A stretch of DNA of 45,398 nucleotides from Cytophagaceae bacterium (GTDB lineage: Bacteria; Bacteroidota; Bacteroidia; Cytophagales; Spirosomataceae). The stretch is from contig CANFWR010000003.1 of NCBI GenBank assembly GCA_947450865.1, forward strand, positions 1 through 45,398. Direction: 5' to 3'. Under the pieces are notes generated by a model, which saw only the letters and a list, made by a program, of their open reading frames with translations, did not search any database and had not been told where the DNA came from. The position numbers and the translations under genes were made by a program. Shown here in pieces: positions 30,392-40,793 of this stretch (its first letter is position 1; each line of letters starts with the position of its first letter).

Positions 30392-31312
30392 TTAATTCTC
30401 CCACATTTCAGCCTCTTTATCTTGCAGCTGTTGCTCTAATTTTTGTGATTTTTTCAAGGCATCTTTTCCATCCCCAAATTGATCGAAAATATCTTTATTT
30501 GCCGCATTTCCTTTTTTGATAATACGAGCACTGAAAAAGCGTAAATCAAAAGCATCCGCCATATTTCGGTGCTGCATTTCATTCGTAGAATTAAACCAAA
30601 TACAGTTTGGATTACTCTTAAAGTACTTATACACGTCTTTAAAACGGAAAGAAGCAACAATGTCTTCTAAACCTGCGTCAGACTGTGATGCTGGAATTTT
30701 CAACGTAATCGCTTGAATATCAAAATACAAGCGAGAACGCTTGCGATCAATAATCGCATCTTCTTTAATTTCCAAAATGGATAATTGCTTCGGGATATAG
30801 TATTCAACTCCAGCCACCACAGGACCTTTGTCAAAATCATCTACCGCTGACTTTTCCGCCTTAGAGGTTTCTGTTTTCTTTGTACCACCCCAGCCATCAT
30901 CTGCTCCACCACCTGAGGCAGGTGTAGCAGCAGGCTTAGCATCACCACCGAAACCAGCCGCAATTTCCTCCGCTGTTAATCCACCATTTTCTAATTTACC
31001 TTTTAGTTTTAAGCGGTCCAAAAACTGCTCAAGGCTTAATTTCGTATTTAGTGAATCATTCGAATAGGGAGTCAATAAACCCGCCTTCACTCCGTCAATT
31101 AAGAATTTAGAGATTTGGTTATTCTCCGCAAAGAAGGGCTGGTTAATCTTCTCATTCAAATCCATTCGACGCCAAATTTGCGCACGGTATTGAATATCTG
31201 CCTCATCAATCGGATGTGCCGAATTAGGATTAGGATTAACCGACGTTTCCTGTGCCCAAGCACCGAAAGACACCAGACAAATCACAACCCATAAACTATG
31301 TTTCAACTTCAT
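30392..31312 (-). CDS. gldN: Gliding motility/T9SS protein GldN (PorN)
   Basis: EADIQYRAQIWRRMDLNEKINQPFFAENNQISKFLIDGVKAGLLTPYSNDSLNTKLS, last gene of the gldKLMN order. Confidence 0.93.
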   Translation of the reverse strand: MKLKHSLWVVICLVSFGAWAQETSVNPNPNSAHPIDEADIQYRAQIWRRMDLNEKINQPFFAENNQISKFLIDGVKAGLLTPYSNDSLNTKLSLEQFLDRLKLKGKLENGGLTAEEIAAGFGGDAKPAATPASGGGADDGWGGTKKTETSKAEKSAVDDFDKGPVVAGVEYYIPKQLSILEIKEDAIIDRKRSRLYFDIQAITLKIPASQSDAGLEDIVASFRFKDVYKYFKSNPNCIWFNSTNEMQHRNMADAFDLRFFSARIIKKGNAANKDIFDQFGDGKDALKKSQKLEQQLQDKEAEMWEN

Positions 31313-31324
31313 AAATCAATACGG

Positions 31325-32917
31325 TTAATTCAATGGAATAACTTTGACGAATGAAAAAGGTATCGTCTCTACCGTTCCTTTGAAATTCTTACGTTGCACC
31401 CCTTTAACTTCAATACGGTAGCGATCTCCTGCTTGCGCTTGACCAGCCAAAGTAGAAATCGACCCTCCACCAGGTAAAGTAATCGATGCCACACGCTTCG
31501 TTCCACGCGCTAAGGCTACCTCGATTTCAGAGACGCGGTAATTCGCATCTTCCGGATTCGTTGCAGCGAAAGACTCATCTGCAATCGCTTTGGCATTCAC
31601 AAAACGTAAACTTGCGGCATTTTCACCACTCTTGTCATTCAATTCTGACCCAGAACTACCCACAATTTTAATCTCAGGTCTTGGCACACGACGCACTCTG
31701 AAAGTCTCTTTGCCTAATAAAGTCCCCGCATTATTTACATTCAATGTAACCGTCGAAGCCGAAGGCACAATCGTCACTTTTCCTTTATTAGCACCAGCAA
31801 TGGCTTCTCCACCTTCTGCCGTAAAGCTTGGGTTCCAAAGCGCCCCTAAACCCGCACTCGCCACACTCAGACGGTTTGCGCAGCCTAAATAAAGCGCTGG
31901 TAAGGTACCTGTCTCAATGTTATACGTAGGTTTTAAAACGAAATATTCCTTTGTAATCGATTCCGTTTTTTGACCTGTAGGGCTCATGTAGGAAACAGAC
32001 GCTACATACGTCTTTTTCGCTAAGCCGTTTGCATCATAACCTCCACCGGAAGTCTTGAATTTAATTTGACCACGACCGTCTAACACAGGAACCGAAGAAC
32101 CGTTTAGGCTCATTCGAGGTGTAAATCCACTTGAAGTTGCTGCAATAAACACTTCTGCTTGGTATTCCATACCAGCTACTACTGTGTTCGCATTCGCTGA
32201 TACTTGGGCAAATACTTTATCAAACTTAATTTCCTTAGCTCCTACTTTACTAGCTAATTGATTCAACACCTCTGATTCATAGCGGCGAATTTCGGATTGC
32301 TTTTGAGATAAAGTAGCCAATGCTGCCGCAACAGGCGTATGCTCAAAATTAAATTCCGCAAAATCTTTATTCGCTTGGTTAGGATCTTTCTGAGCAGAAG
32401 GAATATCTTTTGCTTCTAAAGCTAAAGAAGAGAATTTAGTGCCTGGATCAGCCGAGACTGTCAAATCTTTCAGGTATTTATCAAATAAAGGAATTAGCTT
32501 GTAGGCCTCTCCTTGTTTCGAGGCACCAACCATTAATTCGAAAATCTTCTCTTCTTCTTTCGGATTCTTAATATTTCCAGTCACAGGATCGATACCTCCA
32601 CCCGCTTCTAATACTTTTCCTTTCACATTTTCGATATGACCTACTAAGGCATCGGTAATGCGACGCACCTCATTCGCTTTTCTCAATACATCCGCATAAG
32701 CTGCTGGATTAGGAAGATCTTTAATACGTTCTTCTATCCCTTGCACCATGCCTTTACTTTTGTTCAGGGATGATTGATTCGCCACTTCCAAACTACTGTT
32801 TAATAGGGCAAATTTCTGTAATAAGGCATCACTAACCTGCAAAGCGAGCAAGGCCGTTAATACCAAATACATCATCCCGATCATTTTCTGCCGGGGGGTC
32901 TCTTTTAAACTTGCCAT
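31325..32917 (-). CDS. gldM: T9SS motor protein GldM (PorM)
   Basis: ETPRQKMIGMMYLVLTALLALQVSDALLQKFALLNSSLE at the N-terminus, 530 aa, after gldL. Confidence 0.95.
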   Translation of the reverse strand: MASLKETPRQKMIGMMYLVLTALLALQVSDALLQKFALLNSSLEVANQSSLNKSKGMVQGIEERIKDLPNPAAYADVLRKANEVRRITDALVGHIENVKGKVLEAGGGIDPVTGNIKNPKEEEKIFELMVGASKQGEAYKLIPLFDKYLKDLTVSADPGTKFSSLALEAKDIPSAQKDPNQANKDFAEFNFEHTPVAAALATLSQKQSEIRRYESEVLNQLASKVGAKEIKFDKVFAQVSANANTVVAGMEYQAEVFIAATSSGFTPRMSLNGSSVPVLDGRGQIKFKTSGGGYDANGLAKKTYVASVSYMSPTGQKTESITKEYFVLKPTYNIETGTLPALYLGCANRLSVASAGLGALWNPSFTAEGGEAIAGANKGKVTIVPSASTVTLNVNNAGTLLGKETFRVRRVPRPEIKIVGSSGSELNDKSGENAASLRFVNAKAIADESFAATNPEDANYRVSEIEVALARGTKRVASITLPGGGSISTLAGQAQAGDRYRIEVKGVQRKNFKGTVETIPFSFVKVIPLN

Positions 32918-32919
32918 AA

Positions 32920-33657
32920 TTAGCCTTTCATAGCTGTTAACATACTACCATATACTTGGTTCAAGGATTGAATGTTCGCGTTTAATTTCGCTAATTCTGC
33001 CTTGAATAATTCTGCATCTTTTTGAGTTGCCGCAATATGCTCTACGCTCGCATTCACGTTACCGTAGAATCCGTTAATCGCTTTCATATGCTTGCTCGCT
33101 TCTTGAATTTCCGCTTCGTATACTGCGTTTAATTTTTCCAAAGATTCTCCAGCCTTCGCATAGTTTTGCGTGTATTTAGCCGCCTCTGAAGAAGAAGCTG
33201 AAATAGTAGCTAATGATTGTGAAGCCTCAGAAACCGACTTGTTTAAGCCACCTAATGATTCTGCAGAAGAGTTCAATGATTTAACGAAATCTTGGGTCGC
33301 ACCTGTTGCTTTAGAAATCTCAGACAAGCTGTTCGCTGTATCCGTTAAAGATTTCAAGCTCTTGGTTAAATGTGCTACTGCCTCTGCATCTAAGCCTGGA
33401 ACATCACCAGTGTGACGTGCCGCAGCAGGACGAGGAGCTTCACCCATTAACTCAGGATACACCTTTTCCCAGTCGTATGTTTTTTCCTCTTTAGACTTCA
33501 AATAAAGAACGCCAAATAATATAAAGATAGCGGCCTCGGTAAACATACCCACCATCAACATCTCATTCGCACCGGTCCAGTGCAAAATTTTAAAAAGCGC
33601 TCCTACAATTACGATAGCGGCACCAAAACTGGCAATTACATTAATCGACTTTTCCAT
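32920..33657 (-). CDS. gldL: T9SS motor protein GldL (PorL)
   Basis: Two N-terminal TM helices (NVIASFGAAIVIVGALFKILHWTGANEMLMVGMFTEAAIFILFGVLY) and a coiled-coil tail. Confidence 0.95.
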   Translation of the reverse strand: MEKSINVIASFGAAIVIVGALFKILHWTGANEMLMVGMFTEAAIFILFGVLYLKSKEEKTYDWEKVYPELMGEAPRPAAARHTGDVPGLDAEAVAHLTKSLKSLTDTANSLSEISKATGATQDFVKSLNSSAESLGGLNKSVSEASQSLATISASSSEAAKYTQNYAKAGESLEKLNAVYEAEIQEASKHMKAINGFYGNVNASVEHIAATQKDAELFKAELAKLNANIQSLNQVYGSMLTAMKG

Positions 33658-33691
33658 TTTGTTAATTCTTAATAATAGATTTCGGTTTAAA

Positions 33692-34843
33692 TTATCTCGA
33701 TGCTGGACGGCCTAAGTAACGCATCACACATCTGAATCCTACATAGGATCTTTTGTTTTTCTCAAATTCAAAGGTACGTGTACCCGTTTCTAAATAGTAA
33801 CCAATGTCCTTCCAAGAACCACCGCGAACCACTTTACGTGGATTATTGGCATCCCGATTAATGGAGTTCAAATCCCAGGTCACTGCTGAAGCATTTTCTT
33901 CAAATGCATCTTCGCACCACTCCGCCACATTACCGGCCATATTGTACAAGCCGTAATCATTCGGGCTATACGCATTCGCTGGAGCCGTATATTCATATCC
34001 ATCCGCATCGTAATTTCCGCGGTGAGGTTTGAAATTCGCTAATAAACAACCTTTAGCATTCGACAAATACGGATTACCCCAAGGGTATTTCGCTGAAGCA
34101 CGTCCACCACGAGCTGCCCACTCCCATTCTGATTCTGTAGGTAAGGTGAAACGAGGCAAATTAGCTAGACCTTGTGTTCTACGGTAGCTATTCATCAATT
34201 TAGAACGCCAATCACAGAAATACTTTGCTGCAGACCAATTAACGCCCACCACAGGATATAAATCAAAAGCAGGGCTAGAAAAATAGTTCTCCGTCATCGG
34301 ATCCCCATACGTAAAGTCACGAGTCTGATAACCCGGCATTTTCAAATCTTCAGCCCAACGCGTCGTATCAGGGTAATAATCAGACATAATTTTAGTCTCT
34401 CCTAAAACGGATAATGAATCACGTAAAAGAGATTCTACAAATTGACGGTATTCATAATTCGTGATTTCTGTATCATCCATAAAAAAAGCTGAAACGGTCA
34501 CTCGACGCGGAAAGTTGATAGCAGAACGGGACGGGTCTTCGTCACCTTGACCCATTAAATAACTTCCAGAAGGCACTAAAACCATTCCAAAAGGCGTAGG
34601 CTGAGACCAACCTTTACGGTTAACCGCAACGATTTCTCCATTAAATACACCTGGATCTTCTGTGGCAGGCTTGAAGAACAAACCTTTTAAACCCTTAGAT
34701 TTAGATGACTTAGACGTACTTTTAGAAGAACTCAACGTCTTTCCACCTGTATTGCTTTTAGAACCGCAGCTAGCTAATAGGCTGGTTAAGACAACCAGGG
34801 ATAAAAGCCAGACTACTTTCTTATTCAGATTATGAAAATTCAT
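33692..34843 (-). CDS. gldK: T9SS lipoprotein GldK (PorK), FGE-sulfatase-like domain
   Basis: Lipobox LLASCGSKS; MVLVPSGSYLMGQGDEDPSRSAINFPRRVTVSAFFMDDTEITNYEYRQFVE...VVRGGSWKDIGYYL. Confidence 0.94.
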   Translation of the reverse strand: MNFHNLNKKVVWLLSLVVLTSLLASCGSKSNTGGKTLSSSKSTSKSSKSKGLKGLFFKPATEDPGVFNGEIVAVNRKGWSQPTPFGMVLVPSGSYLMGQGDEDPSRSAINFPRRVTVSAFFMDDTEITNYEYRQFVESLLRDSLSVLGETKIMSDYYPDTTRWAEDLKMPGYQTRDFTYGDPMTENYFSSPAFDLYPVVGVNWSAAKYFCDWRSKLMNSYRRTQGLANLPRFTLPTESEWEWAARGGRASAKYPWGNPYLSNAKGCLLANFKPHRGNYDADGYEYTAPANAYSPNDYGLYNMAGNVAEWCEDAFEENASAVTWDLNSINRDANNPRKVVRGGSWKDIGYYLETGTRTFEFEKNKRSYVGFRCVMRYLGRPASR

Positions 34844-34997
34844 ATACCTTTTTAAATTTCTGTTTTTCTAAACGTTATGGCACATTAAAAATTGCCTTTA
34901 ATCAAAAATAATCCCCTCACAGAATTAACAAATTCCTCAAATTTAAAGGAATATTCTAACAATTGGATAGGTTTTAACATAATTTTACTCGACCATT

Positions 34998-35987
34998 CTA
35001 CAAAATCCTAAACCTAGGCGTTCGAATAGGTGCTGGCTTCTGCCGGATGGTTCTCTCGGGTATTCTAAACCTTAAAAACACTTCGTGAGACAAGGGCTTC
35101 TTATTCAATGCGTTAGAAGTAGTAATATCCATTGAATAACCGATATCTAACTTATTTTGAAGAATCGACACACCCACTAAACCCATCGCTGCATCCCCAT
35201 TTCGATAAGCCGCACCTGCATAAATTAGTTTATCGTAATAAACCCTGGCTCCTCCTTCGGGGACAATTTGGCCTGAATAATAGCGAATAAGTGCATAAGG
35301 CAGTACATCAAAGTAATCACTCAAAGGAATTTCCGCGCTACCATGCAAGGCAAACACCCTATCCAAAGGCATAGAGGCTGTTGCCCCATTAAAATCAAAG
35401 TTAGGTGCGGTCAAGTGATCTGCTGTCACACCTAGTTGCCAGGAGTCCGTAGAATACACTGCACCTAGACCAAAATCCGGTTGAGTTTGACTAACGGCTG
35501 ATCCAGAAACTAAATTAGTCACAGGATCATTCGGATCTCGCACGCGGAAGGCACGACCATCAAAGGATTTAGTTTGCAATCCAAACGCTACACCAAAGGA
35601 CCAAAGTCCATTACCTTTATTTAAGTGATAGGCTCCTTGAAATTGAATGAGTTGTTGAGAAACACCTGATGGCGTTTTGTCTGAATAAAACTGTACACCC
35701 AAGCCACCTTTAGAGGTAATACCGAAGGATCCTGAAAGCCAAGTCGTCCCTAAAGTGCCGGCACCATCGTTCGATGTAGTATAGCCGGACCATTGATCTC
35801 TGATTTGAAGAGCGACGTAATTATTCGTCTTCCAACCGGAGAATGCTGGATTCACAATATTCGAATTCGCTGAAAAAATGCTGAATTGTGGACTTTGCTG
35901 TGCAAATGAGGCGGTTGCTATCAAAAGCAAAAACAGCCCTACAGGCAGGGAAAAGCACCAATTAACTAGGCTTGTTTTACGCGTCAT
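34998..35987 (-). CDS. PorP/SprF family type IX secretion system membrane protein
   Basis: AQQSPQFSIFSANSNIVNPAFSGWKTNNYVALQIRDQWSGY...GSFGITSKGGLGVQFYSDKTP; precedes gldK. Confidence 0.93.
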   Translation of the reverse strand: MTRKTSLVNWCFSLPVGLFLLLIATASFAQQSPQFSIFSANSNIVNPAFSGWKTNNYVALQIRDQWSGYTTSNDGAGTLGTTWLSGSFGITSKGGLGVQFYSDKTPSGVSQQLIQFQGAYHLNKGNGLWSFGVAFGLQTKSFDGRAFRVRDPNDPVTNLVSGSAVSQTQPDFGLGAVYSTDSWQLGVTADHLTAPNFDFNGATASMPLDRVFALHGSAEIPLSDYFDVLPYALIRYYSGQIVPEGGARVYYDKLIYAGAAYRNGDAAMGLVGVSILQNKLDIGYSMDITTSNALNKKPLSHEVFLRFRIPERTIRQKPAPIRTPRFRIL

Positions 35988-36021
35988 TCGTTGGATGAAA
36001 AATAGGTAGGCTAAAAATAAT

Positions 36022-36050
36022 AAAAAAGCCTCAACGAAAGAGGCTTTTTT
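36022..36050 (-). terminator. Terminator between hemD and porP (symmetrical, potentially bidirectional)
   Basis: AAAAAAGCCTC-AACGAAA-GAGGCTTTTTT, perfect 11-bp stem. Confidence 0.85.
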
Positions 36051-36051
36051 A

Positions 36052-36831
36052 TTATTTATTTACTTGCTTGATGTAATGCTCGAGGGCACCGGTCATCGAA
36101 GGCGCATTCGGCATAGGCGCCTGAATGTCAACAATCAATCCCGCGTCGACTACAGCTTGTGCAGTGGTAGGACCAAAAGCAGCTAAACGGGTGTTGTTTT
36201 GCTTGAAGTCTGGGAAATTTTGGAAAAGTGAGGTAATTCCTGATGGGCTAAAGAAAGCGATCACATCGTAGAATACATCTTCTAAATCAGATAAGTCTGC
36301 AGAAACAGTTTCGTACATCACCGCTTCTGTTAATTGGAAGTCATTTGTACCCATGTAGTCTGGCAAGTCTTTTTGGCGCTTATTTGAACAAGGGAACAAG
36401 AATTTCTCAGTCTTGTGTTTCTTGATGATTTCCAAAAGATCTAAGGCTGTCTTCGTTCCTGTAAATACTTTACGCTTACGGATAACGATATATTTTTGTA
36501 GGTAATTCGCCGTTTGCTCTGTGATACAGAAGTATTTCATATCTGTAGGCACCTCGATTTTCGCCTCCTTGCACATGCGGAAGAAGTGATCAATCGCATG
36601 ACGACTCGTGAAAATAATGGCTGTGTGCTGAAGGATTTCGATCTTTTGCTTTCTAAAATCCTTAAAAGCAATACCTTGTACTTCGATGAAAGGTCTAAAA
36701 TCAACCTTTACATTATACTTTTTTTCGATATCAAAGTAAGGTGATTTCGCATCTGCAGGGGCAGATTGTGTCACTAAAATACTCTTTACTTTTTTTAAAC
36801 GACTCGTTTCTTCAGATGCAGTTTTACTCAT
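36052..36831 (-). CDS. hemD: Uroporphyrinogen-III synthase
   Basis: ORF to 36837 begins at a TTG; ATG at 36831. KSILVTQSAPADAKSPYFDIEKKYNVKVDFRPFIEVQGI, AIIFTSRHAIDHFF, DVIAFFSPSGITSLF. Confidence 0.88.
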   Translation of the reverse strand: MSKTASEETSRLKKVKSILVTQSAPADAKSPYFDIEKKYNVKVDFRPFIEVQGIAFKDFRKQKIEILQHTAIIFTSRHAIDHFFRMCKEAKIEVPTDMKYFCITEQTANYLQKYIVIRKRKVFTGTKTALDLLEIIKKHKTEKFLFPCSNKRQKDLPDYMGTNDFQLTEAVMYETVSADLSDLEDVFYDVIAFFSPSGITSLFQNFPDFKQNNTRLAAFGPTTAQAVVDAGLIVDIQAPMPNAPSMTGALEHYIKQVNK

Positions 36832-36917
36832 AATCAAACATTTTGGACCAGATAAGCACCGGTCTTAAATTTCAGAGTGCAAATATACGACATTTTTTCT
36901 CAGAAAATTATTCGGTG

Positions 36918-38060
36918 CTACAAGTAGGTTGGAAAAATTAATTCCCTGATACCAAACAAGATAATCTGTCCTTCTATCAAAACGAGGTAGGTAAATAGGA
37001 ACAGTTGATTGTAAGAAAAACTCCGGCGGAAAGATTGGAAAAAATAGAAAAAACGAATGACGAAATAGGCGTCAACGACATAACTAAAAACACTAAAATC
37101 AATCGTGGTGGCTGGACCCAGGTAGACCGAATACAAACAAAGCACCGCAAATAAGATCACAAAAAATTGTAGGTTCGTCTGAAGCGACTTAAAATAATGG
37201 ACGTTCGCTAAACCTTTTAACTTGAAAAGATCCGTAAAAAGGTAATACACGAAGAAGCGTGAAATGAAGAGTAAGAAGGAAAGACCTAATTTGGAGAAAA
37301 TGAAAAACAGGCTGGGCCAAATTTTGACAAAATTCTCCGGATTACTAAAGAATTCGTCTTTTACACCCGTTTTCATCCCTGTTAAGAAGGCCAAACAGCT
37401 AGTCAGCAAACTCAGCGTAAATAACACTAAGAGATTAGGCAAAGCAAAAGGGCGTCTCATCCAAACCTCATCTTTTACCTCCCACCTGATCCAATCCGAA
37501 TAGCGGAAAAAAGCGGCGAAAACCCGAGGATAAGCAGCAAATAATATCCCCAAACAGAAAATCAACGACACAATACTCAGTAAGAAAAAATTAGAATAGA
37601 CCGAGCCTGAACGTGTTTCCAAAGAGAAAAAATCCGCTTGAGCCTGTGCAGTAGCCAATTCGTCGCGTTCTACACCAAATTCGCCCGGCAATCCCTCCAG
37701 ATTTTCGGAGTAGACGGTTAAAATGACCTTGTTCTTCAGGCTATCCAAAGGCATTCGAAAAGTTTCCCCCTTCTTAATCGCCTTAAACAAGGTGCCTTGC
37801 AAGAACAGATGGTAATTTTCCTTCGGGTGAATGGCCAGATAGGCTTTGGGGAAATCCTCCGGATGTAATTCCAAGGACTTCGAATGGTAGTTATAATGCT
37901 TCGAGGAGACGTAGGGCAAGAAACTTTTCCAAGCTTCCTGATACACTAGCCAATCGCGATCAAAAGAATAGACCTTTTTCCAAGCAGCCTGGCTGTTCCC
38001 CGCTAGCAATAATAAGGCCCATAAAAAAAATCTGCTCATCGTTTTCCGAAAAGGAATCAT
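36918..38060 (-). CDS. DUF4271 domain-containing membrane protein
   Basis: Polytopic C-terminal half, N-terminal signal peptide (MSRFFLWALLLLAGNSQA); adjacent to hemD. The ORF could start at 38090, 38060 or further inside. 38060 is chosen because 38074-38095 looks like the sucD terminator. Confidence 0.7.
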   Translation of the reverse strand: MIPFRKTMSRFFLWALLLLAGNSQAAWKKVYSFDRDWLVYQEAWKSFLPYVSSKHYNYHSKSLELHPEDFPKAYLAIHPKENYHLFLQGTLFKAIKKGETFRMPLDSLKNKVILTVYSENLEGLPGEFGVERDELATAQAQADFFSLETRSGSVYSNFFLLSIVSLIFCLGILFAAYPRVFAAFFRYSDWIRWEVKDEVWMRRPFALPNLLVLFTLSLLTSCLAFLTGMKTGVKDEFFSNPENFVKIWPSLFFIFSKLGLSFLLFISRFFVYYLFTDLFKLKGLANVHYFKSLQTNLQFFVILFAVLCLYSVYLGPATTIDFSVFSYVVDAYFVIRFFYFFQSFRRSFSYNQLFLFTYLVLIEGQIILFGIRELIFPTYL

Positions 38061-38073
38061 ATGAGCAGATTTT

Positions 38074-38095
38074 AAAAAGAAAGGAATCATTCCTT
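38074..38095 (-). terminator. Probable intrinsic terminator of sucD
   Basis: Minus strand AAGGAATGATTCCTT followed by TCTTTTT; 15-nt palindrome at 38081-38095. Confidence 0.55.
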
Positions 38096-38109
38096 GAAAT
38101 TAATTCAAA

Positions 38110-38988
38110 TTATTTGGCAGCTAATGCTTTGATCATTGTCTCACCAATATCAGCTGGAGAGTAAACCACGTGGATTCCACACTCTTGCATGATCTTCATC
38201 TTCGCTTCTGCTGTGTCGTCTGCACCACCGATGATCGCACCTGCGTGACCCATACGACGTCCTTTCGGAGCTGTTTGGCCAGCAATGAAACCAACCACTG
38301 GTTTGCGATTACCGTCTGCTTTAATCCAACGAGCCGCTTCCGCTTCCATACCGCCACCGATCTCACCGATCATCACGATACCTTCTGTTTCTGGGTCGTT
38401 CATTAATAATTCAACTGCTTCTTTCGTTGTAGTCCCAATGATCGGGTCACCACCGATACCGATCGCCGTTGTTTGGCCTAAACCTGCTTTTGTTAATTGA
38501 TCTACCGCTTCGTAGGTTAAGGTTCCTGATTTAGAAACAATACCTACGCGACCTTTTTGAAAGATAAAGCCTGGCATGATACCTACTTTACACTCCTCAG
38601 CCGTCATAACGCCAGGGCAGTTAGGTCCGATTAAACGCGTATCGTAGTTCGAGATATATTCTTTCGCCACAATCATATCTTTCGTAGGAATACCCTCCGT
38701 GATACAAATAATGACTTTAATTCCTGCATCTGCAGCCTCCATAATCGCATCCGCAGCAAATGCCGGTGGAACGAAAATGATGGATGTATCAGCGCCTGTT
38801 GTAGCTACTGCATCCGCTACTGTATTGAAAATCGGGCGATCTAAGTGCTTAGCACCACCTTTTCCTGGTGTAACTCCCCCTACCACTTGGGTTCCGTAAG
38901 CAATCATTTGCTCTGCGTGAAATGTTCCCTCAGTACCCGTGAAACCTTGAACGATAATTTTTGAATTCTTATTTACTAAAACACTCAT
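38110..38988 (-). CDS. sucD: Succinate-CoA ligase alpha subunit
   Basis: [60 protein letters not shown]. Confidence 0.97.
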   Translation of the reverse strand: MSVLVNKNSKIIVQGFTGTEGTFHAEQMIAYGTQVVGGVTPGKGGAKHLDRPIFNTVADAVATTGADTSIIFVPPAFAADAIMEAADAGIKVIICITEGIPTKDMIVAKEYISNYDTRLIGPNCPGVMTAEECKVGIMPGFIFQKGRVGIVSKSGTLTYEAVDQLTKAGLGQTTAIGIGGDPIIGTTTKEAVELLMNDPETEGIVMIGEIGGGMEAEAARWIKADGNRKPVVGFIAGQTAPKGRRMGHAGAIIGGADDTAEAKMKIMQECGIHVVYSPADIGETMIKALAAK

Positions 38989-39026
38989 TTTGTAGGGGTT
39001 ATAATAACGTAGGCGAAAAATTTTTC

Positions 39027-39058
39027 CAAAGGTACAAAATATTGATAAAAATTATCAA
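39027..39058 (-). promoter_or_regulatory. Candidate sucD promoter
   Basis: Minus-strand TTG (CAA at 39056-39058), 21-nt spacer, TACCTTTG (CAAAGGTA at 39027-39034). Confidence 0.55.
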
Positions 39059-39131
39059 AATCCTGATTGATAGACGAAATAAAAATGCGAACAATTTTTT
39101 TTGCGTAAATTCGAACTTTGATGCCTTTCCT

Positions 39132-40793
39132 ATGTTGAAGCACCTGCATATCCAAAACTACTCGTTGATCGAACAGCTCGACCTGCATTTGACAGGTGGT
39201 TTGACTGTGATTACGGGGGAAACGGGTGCCGGGAAATCCATCTTATTAGGTGCTATATCCTTATTATTAGGCCAAAGAGCGGACAGCAAAAGCCTCTTCG
39301 ATGCATCCAAGAAATGTATTATCGAAGGTCAATTTTCGCTGGAGAGCTTCCCTCATCTACAAACAGTATTCGAGGAAGAGGAAATCGATTTCGAGGAACC
39401 TTGCTTGATCCGTCGAGAAATCAATCCACAAGGCAAGTCCCGCAGTTTTGTCAATGACACGCCTGTCACCCTCGAAACACTGAAACGAATCGGAAACGAA
39501 TTAGTCGATATTCACTCCCAGCAAGATACCTGGTGGATGTCCCACCCGGATTTTACGCTGGATATGGTGGATGCCTACGCGCAGAATGAAGCATTGAAAA
39601 AAGCGTATGTTTCGGCATTTTCGAATTGGTCCTCTAGTGTTTCTGCCTTACGCGCTTTAGAACAAGCATCCACTAAAGGAACCCAAGAACTAGATTTCAT
39701 TCAATTTCAATTTGATGAATTAAGCAAGGCGCAGCTAAAAGAGGGCGAATTCGAAGCTTTAGATACGGCAGTTCAAAAACTGCAAAACGCTGAACAAATT
39801 CAGGAGAAATTAGCTGTTTTAGCACAGGCTCTTAGCGTCTCAGAAGTGTCAGCGTTGCAACAAAGTCGCATCGCTTTGCAACAAGCCACCTCACTGAGTA
39901 AATGGGGAGAGAATTTTGCAGACTGGAAAACACGCATCGAATCCATCTGGATTGAGTTAAAAGATTTAGGCGCCGAAGTAGAAAGCGAGGCGGAAGATTT
40001 CGTTTACGATCCATTAGAATTAGAACAAAAACAAAAGCGCTTAGATTTACTGAATCGCTTATTGCAGAAATACCAGGCGTCCAATGTTGCGGAATTATTG
40101 GCATTGGTTGAATCACTTGATTTACGCCTTTCTCAATATTCATCGATGGATACGTTGTTAGTTGAAGCTCGAGGACGAGTAGAAGCCGATTTTAAGCTGT
40201 TAGGTACATCGGCGGCGGCTTTATCTAAGTCTCGCTCTGCCGTTTTAGACGCGATATCCATGGCTCTTGTTGTTTCGTTGCAGTCCTTAGGCATCCCGAA
40301 CGCGAATTTAGCTTGGGAGATGACGGCCAAAGAGGCAGCGGCTAATGGCTCGGACAAAATCCAACTCCTGTTCTCCGCGAACAAAGGACTAGCCCCTAAA
40401 CCGTTTAAGCAAATCGCTTCAGGTGGTGAGATGAGTCGTTTAATGCTTTCCATCAAACACTTATTAGCTAAGAAAAGAGCCTTACCTACTTTAATTTTAG
40501 ATGAGATTGACACGGGTGTTTCCGGAGAAATCGCGATCAAAATGGGTCAAATGCTTAGTCAAATGAGTCAAGGACATCAAATAATCGCCATCACCCACCT
40601 TCCCCAAATCGCAGCGGCAGGATCCAAACACTGGTTTGTCTACAAAAATCACGCGGGATCGAAAACTGTTTCGAACCTTCGCGAGTTAAGAGAAGAGGAA
40701 CGCGTAGAAGAAATCGCCAAAATGATCGGGGGACAACAAGGCTACAAAGATTTACTCGATAATGTTCGAAATTTAATTCACTCACACGAATGA
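39132..40793 (+). CDS. recN: DNA repair protein RecN
   Basis: ORF 38961..40793; conserved start MLKHLHIQNYSLIEQLDLHLTGGLTVITGETGAGKSILLGAISLLLGQRAD at ATG 39132; IASGGEMSRLMLSIKHLL, LILDEIDTGVSGEIA. Confidence 0.95.
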   Translation: MLKHLHIQNYSLIEQLDLHLTGGLTVITGETGAGKSILLGAISLLLGQRADSKSLFDASKKCIIEGQFSLESFPHLQTVFEEEEIDFEEPCLIRREINPQGKSRSFVNDTPVTLETLKRIGNELVDIHSQQDTWWMSHPDFTLDMVDAYAQNEALKKAYVSAFSNWSSSVSALRALEQASTKGTQELDFIQFQFDELSKAQLKEGEFEALDTAVQKLQNAEQIQEKLAVLAQALSVSEVSALQQSRIALQQATSLSKWGENFADWKTRIESIWIELKDLGAEVESEAEDFVYDPLELEQKQKRLDLLNRLLQKYQASNVAELLALVESLDLRLSQYSSMDTLLVEARGRVEADFKLLGTSAAALSKSRSAVLDAISMALVVSLQSLGIPNANLAWEMTAKEAAANGSDKIQLLFSANKGLAPKPFKQIASGGEMSRLMLSIKHLLAKKRALPTLILDEIDTGVSGEIAIKMGQMLSQMSQGHQIIAITHLPQIAAAGSKHWFVYKNHAGSKTVSNLRELREEERVEEIAKMIGGQQGYKDLLDNVRNLIHSHE

